A stretch of 64,000 nt of DNA. Origin: Makana argininalis_A (GTDB taxonomy: Bacteria > Pseudomonadota > Gammaproteobacteria > Enterobacterales > Enterobacteriaceae). Under the pieces are notes generated by a model. That model was not told where the DNA came from, did no database searches, and was given only the letters and a program-made list of their open reading frames with translations. Below, piece after piece: positions 57,360 to 64,000 of the stretch. Numbering within the stretch: position 1 is the stretch's first letter; every line of letters starts with the position of its first letter. The position numbers and the translations under genes are program-made. The stretch is taken from positions 124,001 through 188,000 of the forward strand of contig JBISJS010000001.1 of NCBI GenBank assembly GCA_044442745.1, written 5' to 3'.

Positions 57360-58214
57360 TTAATGTTTATATATGTTTTTAATTAAATAAAAACCTAATA
57401 ATATCATAGGTATTGATAATATTTGACCTATAGTAAAATAATTTAATAAAATAAATTTTTTATCAGATTGTCTAAAATATTCTAATAAAAATCTAAACAA
57501 TCCATATAATATAAGAAATAATCCAGATATACTTCCTGTTGGTCTTTTTTTTTTAATAAATAAATTAATCATAATAAATAAAATAAAACCTTCTAAAAAA
57601 GATTCATACAGTTGTGAAGGATGCCTAGGTAATCTCCCATATTTACTGAATAAATATTTAAATTTATTATTATTTTTTATTTGTTTCAAATCATCTTTTA
57701 AAGAATTTTGAAATAAAATTATTATAGGTAAATTAACAGAAACAATTCCATATAATTCACCATTTATAAAATTACCTAATCTTCCAATTCCAATACATAA
57801 TGGAATTATAGTTGAAATAAAATCAGTAATTTTATAAAAATTTGTTTTTTTTTTATTAATTAAAAATAATTTAATAGTTACAATAACTCCTATTAAGCCA
57901 CCATGAAATGACATACCACCATACCATATTTTAAACAAGTAAAATGGATTATTTATAAAATTTATTATTTTATATACTAAAACATAACCTATTCTGCCTC
58001 CTATTAAAATACCTAAAAAAATATAATATATTAAATTTTCTAATTTTTTTTTAGAAATAAAAATAATTTTGATATTATCATATTTTTGTTTTGCTAATAT
58101 TAAAGATAAAATAAATCCTATTATATACATAAAACCATACCATCTAAAATAAAATTTTCCTAATTTTAATATATAAGGATTTATTGAATAATATATTAAA
58201 TATTTTTGTATCAT
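57360..58214 (-). CDS. lgt: Prolipoprotein diacylglyceryl transferase
   Basis: Integral inner-membrane enzyme that attaches diacylglycerol to the cysteine of prolipoproteins, the first step of lipoprotein maturation. Signature 'IGRLGNFINGELYG' is intact, along with 'GGRIGYVLVYKI', the catalytic 'WYGGMSFHGGLIGVI' and 'RHPSQLYESFLEGFILF'. Seven hydrophobic stretches are visible. I start at ATG 58214 (284 residues; 291 in E. coli) and not at a TTG two codons earlier; no strong ribosome site supports either. Retention implies that some lipoproteins are still made. thyA, downstream in E. coli, is absent. Confidence 0.94.
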   Translation of the reverse strand: MIQKYLIYYSINPYILKLGKFYFRWYGFMYIIGFILSLILAKQKYDNIKIIFISKKKLENLIYYIFLGILIGGRIGYVLVYKIINFINNPFYLFKIWYGGMSFHGGLIGVIVTIKLFLINKKKTNFYKITDFISTIIPLCIGIGRLGNFINGELYGIVSVNLPIIILFQNSLKDDLKQIKNNNKFKYLFSKYGRLPRHPSQLYESFLEGFILFIMINLFIKKKRPTGSISGLFLILYGLFRFLLEYFRQSDKKFILLNYFTIGQILSIPMILLGFYLIKNIYKH

Positions 58215-58409
58215 TTTCAATCACATATAATAAATTTAGTAAATATATTTAAATTAAAAATATTAAAAGTTGTTTAATTTTAAATTATATAATGTTATAT
58301 TTAAAAAATATAATTTTTTAAAAATCTCATTTAAATTAATTTTGTATTTTATAAAATATAAAAAATTTTTAAATTAATTTAATTAAGTTTAGTTTAAAGG
58401 ATTTAAATC

Positions 58410-58649
58410 ATGGCAAGAATATGTGTAGTAACAAAAAAAAAAACAATAAGCGGTAATAATAAATCACACGCAATGAATAAAACAAAAAGAAAATTTTTAA
58501 CTAATATTAATTATCATCGTTTTTGGATAAATAATAAAAAAAAATTTATTTCTCTTCGTGTATCTTCTAAAGGTATTAGAATAATAAATAAAAAAGGTAT
58601 AGAAGTGGTTTTAAAAAAAATCAAATCAAATAAAAATATAAATAAATAA
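58410..58649 (+). CDS. rpmB: 50S ribosomal protein L28
   Basis: Large-subunit protein. 'ARICVVTKKKTISGNNKSHAMNKTKRKFLTNINYHRFW' is the diagnostic N-terminal block and 'FISLRVSSKGIRIINKKGIEVVLKKI' the rest. The 79 residues compare with 78 in E. coli. AAGGA site before the ATG. It forms the conserved rpmB-rpmG operon; rpmG starts 12 bases after its stop. Confidence 0.97.
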   Translation: MARICVVTKKKTISGNNKSHAMNKTKRKFLTNINYHRFWINNKKKFISLRVSSKGIRIINKKGIEVVLKKIKSNKNINK

Positions 58650-58661
58650 GGAAATGAATTA

Positions 58662-58829
58662 ATGTCTAAAAAAAAAATAAAAATAATTAAACTTTTATCT
58701 TCTTCAGGAACAAAACATTTTTATACAACAACTAAAAATAAAAAAAATTTATTAAAAAAATTAATTTTGAAAAAATATGATCCAATTTTTAAAAAACATG
58801 TAATTTACAATGAAGTTAAATTAAAATAA
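58662..58829 (+). CDS. rpmG: 50S ribosomal protein L33
   Basis: Short large-subunit protein of 55 residues, the same length as in E. coli. The translation begins MSKKKIKIIKLLSSSGTKHF, continues with YTTTKNKKN and ends KKHVIYNEVKLK, aligning along its whole length with E. coli L33 (SSAGTGHFYTTTKNKR, VIYKEAKIK). It lacks the CxxC zinc pairs, so it is the zinc-free form. A GGAAATGAATTA leader with AAGGAAA site precedes the ATG. Second gene of rpmB-rpmG, ending 22 bases from the convergent fbaA. Confidence 0.95.
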   Translation: MSKKKIKIIKLLSSSGTKHFYTTTKNKKNLLKKLILKKYDPIFKKHVIYNEVKLK

Positions 58830-58850
58830 TTTTTCAAAAAATTTAAAATT

Positions 58851-59933
58851 TTATAAAACATTAATAGAATTAAATAATTTGAAATATAATTCTAAACGTT
58901 TTTTAATAGAAATTTGACTATAACGTATCCATGATCTAGGATCATAGTATCTTTTATTTGGAATAAATAAACCTTGTTTATTTCCTAATTGTGTTTTCAA
59001 ATAATCTTTATTTTTAATATAGTAATTTAAAATACCTTTCCATGTTGACCATTGTATGTCTGTATCTATATTTATTTTTACAACACCATATTTTATTGAC
59101 TCTTTTATTTCTTTTATATTAGAACCAGAACCTCCGTGAAATACTAAATTTAATGAATTAAAAGGCAAATTAAATTTTTTTGAAACATATTTCTGTGATT
59201 TATAAAGTATATTAGGTTTTAATTTTACATTACCATATTTATATACACCATGAACATTACCAAAAGAGGCTGCAATTACAAATCTTGGACTTATTTTAAT
59301 AAGATTTTTATAAACATATGATATATCTTTAGGATTAGTGTATAAAAAAGAATTATCAAGGTTGGTATTATCTATTCCATCTTCTTCTCCTCCTGTACAA
59401 CCTAATTCAATTTCTAAAGTCATATCAATTTTAGACATTTTTTTAAAATATTTAGAACTTAAATTAATATTTTTTTCTATAGTATTTATAGATAAATCTA
59501 TCATATGTGATGAAAATAAAGGTTTACCAGTAATAGAATAATATTTCTTTCCATACTTTAACATGCCATCAATCCAAGGAAGTAATTTTTCACAACAATG
59601 ATCTGTATTTAATATAACAGGTATACCATAATGAGATGCGACTTGATGTACATGAAGAGCACCACTTATTGCTCCTATTACAGCATTGTTTTGTTTTTTG
59701 TTATTTTTTTTAATTCCATTACCTAATATAAATTTTGAACCGCTATTAGAAAATTGTATTATTATAGGTGATCGTACTTTAGCTGCTGTTTCTAAAACAG
59801 CATTGATTGAATCAGTACTTATACAATTCACTGCAGGAATAGCAAAAGCGTTTTTTTTTGCATAATGATAAATTTTTTGAACATCATTTCCTGTTATTAC
59901 TCCTGGTTTTACAAAGTCTAAAATTTTAGACAT
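58851..59933 (-). CDS. fbaA: Fructose-bisphosphate aldolase, class II
   Basis: Zinc enzyme that splits fructose 1,6-bisphosphate into two triose phosphates. The zinc-binding and catalytic segment 'VILNTDHCCEKLLPWIDGML' (Asp and His), 'LEIELGCTGGEEDGIDN', 'VHGVYKYGNVKLKP', 'LVFHGGSGSNIKEIKESI' and 'VVKINIDTDIQWSTW' are present. The 360 residues compare with 359 in E. coli. It lies 98 bases downstream of pgk on the same strand, the ancestral epd-pgk-fbaA order without epd. Ends convergent to rpmG. Confidence 0.98.
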   Translation of the reverse strand: MSKILDFVKPGVITGNDVQKIYHYAKKNAFAIPAVNCISTDSINAVLETAAKVRSPIIIQFSNSGSKFILGNGIKKNNKKQNNAVIGAISGALHVHQVASHYGIPVILNTDHCCEKLLPWIDGMLKYGKKYYSITGKPLFSSHMIDLSINTIEKNINLSSKYFKKMSKIDMTLEIELGCTGGEEDGIDNTNLDNSFLYTNPKDISYVYKNLIKISPRFVIAASFGNVHGVYKYGNVKLKPNILYKSQKYVSKKFNLPFNSLNLVFHGGSGSNIKEIKESIKYGVVKINIDTDIQWSTWKGILNYYIKNKDYLKTQLGNKQGLFIPNKRYYDPRSWIRYSQISIKKRLELYFKLFNSINVL

Positions 59934-60031
59934 ATAAATTTGTTCCTTTTTATAAAACGATTAAAATTAATTTTATTAATTAAATTTAAATAATATTAAA
60001 TTAATTATTTAAAAATAATTTTATATTAAAA

Positions 60032-61189
60032 TTATTTTGAATATTTTTCTAACATGGAAATAACTGGTAATTTTTTACCTTCTATAAAATTTAAAAAAGA
60101 ACCTCCCCCTGTAGATATATATGATACTTTATCATAAATACCACAAAGTTCAATTGCAGCAATTGTATCCCCCCCACCTACTACAGAAAACACATTATTT
60201 TCTGATATATAATTAGCTATTGATTTTGTTCCTTGTTGAAAATTACTATTTTCAAATAATCCTAAAGGACCGTTCCATAATATTGTTTTAGATTTTTTTA
60301 AATTATTTAAAATATTATTAATTGATATATTACCTATATCTAATATTTTTTCATCATTTTTAATATCATATATTGATTTATTTAATACATTAGATAATGT
60401 ATTTAAATTATTACTTACTTTAACATCAACAGGTAATAATATATTTTTATTCTTTAATAAAATATTTTTAGCTGAATCAATTAAATCATATTCATATATT
60501 GATTTACCTATATTCAATCCTTTAGATGCTAAAAAAGTATTTGCTACACCTCCACCAACAATAATTTTATCTGAAATTTTAGATAAAGATTCTAATATAT
60601 TTAATTTTGTAGATATTTTAGATCCACCAATTATTGATATCATTGGACGTAAAGGATTTTTAATAATTTTACTTAAATTTTTAATTTCATTATTAAATAA
60701 AAAACCAGCACAAGATATTTTTGAAAAATTACCTACTCCTACTGTTGATGATTCCAATCTATGGGCAGAAGCAAAAGCATCCATTACAAATATATCACAA
60801 AGTTTTGAATATTTTTGTGATAATTTTATATTATTTTCTTTTTCACCTTTGTTAAATCTCACATTTTCTAAAACTGTTAAATAATTTGGTAAAGGATTAA
60901 AACCATTAACATAGTTTTTAACTAGACGAATTGGTAAGGAAATATGTTTTTTTAAGAAATTTACTATTGGTTTCATAGAAAATTGATCGTCATATATTCC
61001 TTCTTTAGGTCTACCTAAATGAGAAGCTATAATAACAATAGCTTTCTTATTAATTGCATATTTAATTGTTTTTAAAGATTTGATAATACGTGTATATGAA
61101 ATTATTTTACCATCTTTCATGGGTACATTCATATCACAACGTATCAAAACTTTCTTTTTTTTTATATTAATTTCTGATATTAATATCAT
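60032..61189 (-). CDS. pgk: Phosphoglycerate kinase
   Basis: Makes ATP from 1,3-bisphosphoglycerate in glycolysis. 'KKVLIRCDMNVPMKDGKI', 'IIASHLGRPKEGI', 'LENVRFNKGEKENN', 'DAFASAHRLESSTVGV', 'IIGGSKISTKLNILESL', 'ILWNGPLGLFE' and 'SVVGGGDTIAAIE' are all present. I start at ATG 61189, giving 385 residues (387 in E. coli); a TTG four codons upstream is in frame but less likely. A run of seven G codes for the two glycines near the nucleotide site, unusual in so AT-rich a gene. Upstream of fbaA. Confidence 0.97.
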   Translation of the reverse strand: MILISEINIKKKKVLIRCDMNVPMKDGKIISYTRIIKSLKTIKYAINKKAIVIIASHLGRPKEGIYDDQFSMKPIVNFLKKHISLPIRLVKNYVNGFNPLPNYLTVLENVRFNKGEKENNIKLSQKYSKLCDIFVMDAFASAHRLESSTVGVGNFSKISCAGFLFNNEIKNLSKIIKNPLRPMISIIGGSKISTKLNILESLSKISDKIIVGGGVANTFLASKGLNIGKSIYEYDLIDSAKNILLKNKNILLPVDVKVSNNLNTLSNVLNKSIYDIKNDEKILDIGNISINNILNNLKKSKTILWNGPLGLFENSNFQQGTKSIANYISENNVFSVVGGGDTIAAIELCGIYDKVSYISTGGGSFLNFIEGKKLPVISMLEKYSK

Positions 61190-61272
61190 TTTTATATCCA
61201 ATTTTTAGTTAATCTGTTTTGAATTTATTTTTTATTATAAATAATATTTTATTTATTTTTTTTGCACTAATG

Positions 61273-62679
61273 TTATTTTTTTGATTTATTAATATAATTT
61301 ATAGCAAATTTAATTCTTTTTATAGATCTTAATTTCCCTATTTCAAATAAAGTAATATCAATAGATGGTGAACATTTACTACCAGTAATTGCTACACGAA
61401 TAGGCATAGTAATTTTACTAAATTTAACTCCAAGATCATAAGATATTTCATAAATAGAATTTTTAATATTATCTTTATTCCAATTTTCTATTTTATCTAT
61501 TTTAATTAAAATTTTATTTAAAATATTTAAATTATGTATATTTAAATATTTAATAGAATCTTCTTTATTAAAATATTTAAAATCTTCATAAAAATAACGA
61601 CATTTAACAGCCATTTCTTTTAAAGTTTTGCAATTGTTTTTAAAAATATTTACAATATTAGATATTTTTGGACCTGTATTTATATTTATTTTTGCTTTTT
61701 GCATAGTCCATAATAAATTATTTACAATTTGTTTATGAGGTAAATTTTTAATATAAAAATGATTTAACCAAATTAATTTCTTGATATTAAAATAACTTGG
61801 TGATTTACTAATACAATCTAGATTAAATAATTTTTGCATTTCATGAATATTAAATATTTCTTTATTTTTATATGACCAACCTTGTCTTAATATATTATTT
61901 AACAAAGCCTCTGGTAAAAATCCTTCATCTCTAAATTTTAAAATATTTAAAGAATTATCTCTTTTAGAAAGTTTTTTACCATTATTATTTAATATAATTG
62001 ATAAATGAGCATAAAATGGTATTGGTGCATTTATAGATTTTAATATATTAATTTGTCTAGGGGTATTATTAATATGATCTTCGCCTCTTATAATATGACT
62101 AATATTCATATCTAAATCATCTACAATAACACAAAAATTATATGTAAATGAGCCATCAGTTCTTTGTAAGATTAAATCATCTAATTCAATATTTTTAAAT
62201 TCTATATTTCCTCTAATTATGTCTTTAAAAAAAACCGATCCAGTTTGAGGATTATTAAATCTAATAACATAATTTTTATTTTTAAAATAACTATTGTTTT
62301 TTTTACAAAAACCGTCATATTTAGGTTTCTTTCCTAAATAAATTTGATTTTTTCTTAAATTTTGTAATCTTTCTATTGAACAATAGCATTTATATGCTTT
62401 TCCATTTAATATCATTTTATTAATAATTGCATTATAACGTTTTAATCTTAATTTTTGAAAATAAGGACCTTCATCCCAATTTATATTTAACCATTTCATA
62501 CTATTTATTATAGATTTTATGCTATTTTTTTTGAAACGTTTATTATCTGTATCTTCGATTCTAAAAATAAACTTTCCTTTTTTACTTCTAGCAAATAACC
62601 ATGAAAATAAAGCAGTACGAATACTACCTATATGTAAACATCCAGTAGGGCTAGGTGCAAAACGAGTTTTAATTATCAT
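61273..62679 (-). CDS. gltX: Glutamyl-tRNA synthetase
   Basis: Class I synthetase that charges tRNA-Glu. HIGH-type 'TRFAPSPTGCLHIGSIRTALFSW' has HIGS at residues 16-19, 'FRIEDTDNKR' follows, and the KMSKS-type loop is 'NGKKLSKRDNSLNI'. The 468 residues compare with 471 in E. coli. A Cys-x-Cys and later Cys positions resembling the zinc-binding site are near 98-125 ('CYCSIERL', 'YDGFCKKN'). It is divergent from the tRNA-Val/tRNA-Lys genes, as gltX is next to the valU-lysV cluster in E. coli. Confidence 0.97.
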   Translation of the reverse strand: MIIKTRFAPSPTGCLHIGSIRTALFSWLFARSKKGKFIFRIEDTDNKRFKKNSIKSIINSMKWLNINWDEGPYFQKLRLKRYNAIINKMILNGKAYKCYCSIERLQNLRKNQIYLGKKPKYDGFCKKNNSYFKNKNYVIRFNNPQTGSVFFKDIIRGNIEFKNIELDDLILQRTDGSFTYNFCVIVDDLDMNISHIIRGEDHINNTPRQINILKSINAPIPFYAHLSIILNNNGKKLSKRDNSLNILKFRDEGFLPEALLNNILRQGWSYKNKEIFNIHEMQKLFNLDCISKSPSYFNIKKLIWLNHFYIKNLPHKQIVNNLLWTMQKAKININTGPKISNIVNIFKNNCKTLKEMAVKCRYFYEDFKYFNKEDSIKYLNIHNLNILNKILIKIDKIENWNKDNIKNSIYEISYDLGVKFSKITMPIRVAITGSKCSPSIDITLFEIGKLRSIKRIKFAINYINKSKK

Positions 62680-62876
62680 ATTTTTAAAAAATTTATAATT
62701 AAATTTAATTAATTCAAATATTTATATTTATTAATATTTTATTTATATAATATTAATATTATTAAAATAATGATATAATTTTAAATAAAAAATAAATTTT
62801 ATCATAAAAATAAACTTAATTATAGTTGTTTAAATAAATTTAATATTTAATTTTTAAAAATTTTTTGATAAAACAG

Positions 62877-62904
62877 TTGACTATTTAAGTATTTTTCTTA
62901 TAAA
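62877..62904 (+). promoter_or_regulatory. Sigma-70 promoter of the tRNA-Val/tRNA-Lys operon
   Basis: TTGACT (62877-62882), 16 bases, TATAAA (62899-62904), one of the best consensus-like promoters in the window. A transcript start near 62911 would leave a leader of about five bases before tRNA-Val. Confidence 0.7.
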
Positions 62905-62915
62905 ATATATTATAA

Positions 62916-62988
62916 AGGTGATTAGCTCAGATGGAAGAGCACCTCCCTTACAAGGAGGGGGTCGGCGGTTCAAATCCGTCATCACCTA
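62916..62988 (+). tRNA. tRNA-Val (anticodon UAC)
   Basis: Acceptor AGGTGAT/ATCACCT, D arm 'tagctcagatggaagagca', anticodon stem-loop CTCCC-TTACAAG-GAGGG, T loop 'ggttcaaatcc', discriminator A. First base pair is A-U where E. coli has G-C. 3' CCA not encoded; tRNA-Lys starts five bases later. Confidence 0.96.
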
Positions 62989-62993
62989 AGAAA

Positions 62994-63066
62994 GGGTCGT
63001 TAGCTCAGTTGGTAGAGCAGTTGACTTTTAATCAATTGGTCACAGGTTCGAATCCTGTACGACCCA
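62994..63066 (+). tRNA. tRNA-Lys (anticodon UUU)
   Basis: Almost identical to E. coli lysT: GGGTCGT acceptor, anticodon stem-loop TTGAC-TTTTAAT-CAA, T loop 'ggttcgaatcc', discriminator A. Its wobble uridine is a substrate of MnmA, encoded in this window. 3' CCA not encoded. Lysine AAA codons are extremely frequent in these genes, so this tRNA carries a heavy load. Confidence 0.96.
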
Positions 63067-63245
63067 AATTTATATAAATTTAAAATTAACAGTAATTTAT
63101 TTTATTAAATTAAAAAATTTAAAATAAATAAAAATAATTTTTTGAATATTAAAGGTGTGAATAATTATATGTGTATTAAATTTATTTTATTAATTATAAA
63201 ATTAATTTTATTTATAATAAATAATTTTAATATTAATTAACATTT

Positions 63246-63294
63246 AAATATCAGTCAAAAAATTTAAAAAATTTTATTAAATTGACTGATATTT
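63246..63294. terminator. Hairpin downstream of gapA
   Basis: Thirteen-base perfect arms (63246-63258 and 63282-63294) with the 'cagtcaa/ttgactg' core around a 23-base A/T interval. It lies between the tRNA operon (plus) and the end of gapA (minus). On the plus strand it is followed by a T-run; a further 17 T stand at 63302-63318 against the gapA stop. Confidence 0.6.
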
Positions 63295-63316
63295 TTTATA
63301 ATTTTTTTTTTTTTTT

Positions 63317-64000
63317 TTATATATGGTTATTTATATACATTATTAACTCTAATACTTTATTAGAATATCCTGTTTCATTATCATACCAAGAAACTAATTT
63401 AATAAAATTGTTATTTAACATTAAACTTGTTTTAGAATCAAATATAGAAATTAATTTATTTCCATTAAAATCACTTGAAACAACTTCTTCATCTGTATAA
63501 CCTAGTATACCTTTTAAATCTGTTTTAGAAGCATTTTTAATTACATAACAAATTTCTTTATATGTAGTTGGATTATCCAATCTAACAGTTAAATCAACAA
63601 CAGAAACATTAATTGTAGGAACACGAAATGATATTCCGGTTATTTTACCATCAAGATCAGGTATTATTTTACCTACTGCTTTAGCAGCACCTGTAGAAGA
63701 AGGAATAATATTATAAGAAGCACTTCTCCCCCCCCTCCAGTCTTTTAATGATGAACTATCAACTGTTTTTTGTGTTGATGTAGTTGAATGGACTGTTGTC
63801 ATAAAAGCTTCAACTATTCCAAAATTATCATTTAATACTTTAGCTATAGGAGCTACACAATTAGTAGTGCATGAGGCATTAGATATTATTTTTTGATTAT
63901 TATATGTTTTATGATTAACACCCATCACAAACATTGGAGTATCATCTATTGATGGACCTGTTATTATTACTTTTTTAGCACCTGACATTATATGATAATT
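63317..64000 (-). CDS. gapA: Glyceraldehyde-3-phosphate dehydrogenase, C-terminal part (cut by window end)
   Basis: Oxidises glyceraldehyde 3-phosphate to 1,3-bisphosphoglycerate with NAD+. About 227 C-terminal residues are in the window; the first 105 or so lie beyond base 64000, so the ATG at 63988 is internal. The catalytic cysteine is in 'SNASCTTNCVAPIAKVLND', the catalytic histidine in 'TTVHSTTSTQKTVD', then 'DWRGGRSASYNIIPSSTGAAKAVG' and the C-terminal 'KLVSWYDNETGYSNKVLELI'. A run of eight G codes for the W-R-G-G-R segment, in frame. It completes the lower glycolytic set of this window. Confidence 0.97.
   Translation of the reverse strand, partial: NYHIMSGAKKVIITGPSIDDTPMFVMGVNHKTYNNQKIISNASCTTNCVAPIAKVLNDNFGIVEAFMTTVHSTTSTQKTVDSSSLKDWRGGRSASYNIIPSSTGAAKAVGKIIPDLDGKITGISFRVPTINVSVVDLTVRLDNPTTYKEICYVIKNASKTDLKGILGYTDEEVVSSDFNGNKLISIFDSKTSLMLNNNFIKLVSWYDNETGYSNKVLELIMYINNHI

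Noticed and set aside
63721..63737. Frameshift in gapA at the run of eight C
   Set aside because: The translation runs through in frame and matches the family on both sides (DWRGGR, then SAS and the IIPSSTGAAK block).
63988..63990. ATG at 63988 as gapA start
   Set aside because: Homology continues upstream to the window edge (the family has HITAGAKK here), so it is an internal methionine.

Overview
The window is a strongly AT-rich, gene-dense stretch of a highly reduced gammaproteobacterial (Enterobacterales-like) genome, most likely an obligate insect endosymbiont. The evidence is: (i) nearly every protein is full-length or slightly shorter than its Escherichia coli counterpart and clearly related to it; (ii) gene order keeps fragments of E. 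coli order (rpsB-tsf-frr, map divergent from rpsB, recA-alaS-tRNA-Ser-tRNA-Arg, hslVU, fpr-tpiA, groSL, rplM-rpsI, pgk-fbaA, smpB-ssrA, gltX beside tRNA-Val/Lys) with the genes in between deleted; (iii) there are no mobile elements, phage genes or CRISPR arrays, and almost only housekeeping genes. I cannot name the genus. recA, uvrD, ligA and ung are all kept, so some DNA repair survives.

Layout. 1-2.2 kb: 3' part of 23S rRNA and 5S rRNA. 2.3-7.0 kb (minus): ligA, valS. 7.2-9.4 kb (plus): rplM-rpsI, rsmI, RNase P RNA. 9.5-14.4 kb (minus): uvrD, tktA, ydjM, rpmE. 14.7-20.5 kb (plus): hslVU, fpr, tpiA, groSL. 20.5-22.4 kb: ruvX (minus) and rpsF-rpsR-rplI (plus), separated by a perfect 134-bp palindrome, then tRNA-His/Pro. 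22.6-28.8 kb: pgi, tRNA-Trp, mnmA, prmB, smrB, glyA, tRNA-Arg/Ser. 29.2-33.5 kb: a truncated alaS, recA, rpsP, rplS, gpmA. 33.6-44.2 kb (plus): asnS, glyQS, ybeY, rpsA, tRNA-Ser, a PerM/YdiK-like permease, ptsHI. 44.2-52.0 kb (minus): tmRNA, smpB, holB, dnaE, frr, tsf, rpsB. 52.1-58.2 kb: map, gyrA, ung, grpE, lgt. 58.4-64.0 kb: rpmBG, fbaA, pgk, gltX, tRNA-Val/Lys and a gapA cut by the window end.

Function. The genes serve translation (ribosomal proteins, tRNA synthetases, tRNA and ribosome maturation, ribosome rescue), protein quality control (GroESL, GrpE, HslVU), replication and repair (DnaE, HolB, GyrA, LigA, UvrD, RecA, Ung, RuvX) and central carbon flux: phosphotransferase enzymes PtsH/PtsI, then Pgi, FbaA, TpiA, GapA, Pgk, GpmA and TktA. 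No amino-acid or vitamin supply pathway lies in this window.

Most unusual: long perfect or near-perfect inverted repeats occur at gene boundaries (134 bp between ruvX and rpsF, 49-bp arms between rpsB and map, 70 bp between ung and grpE, and several shorter ones), several running into coding ends. AlaRS lacks its editing and C-terminal domains, LigA lacks its BRCT domain, and both serine tRNAs carry an unusual U73 discriminator.
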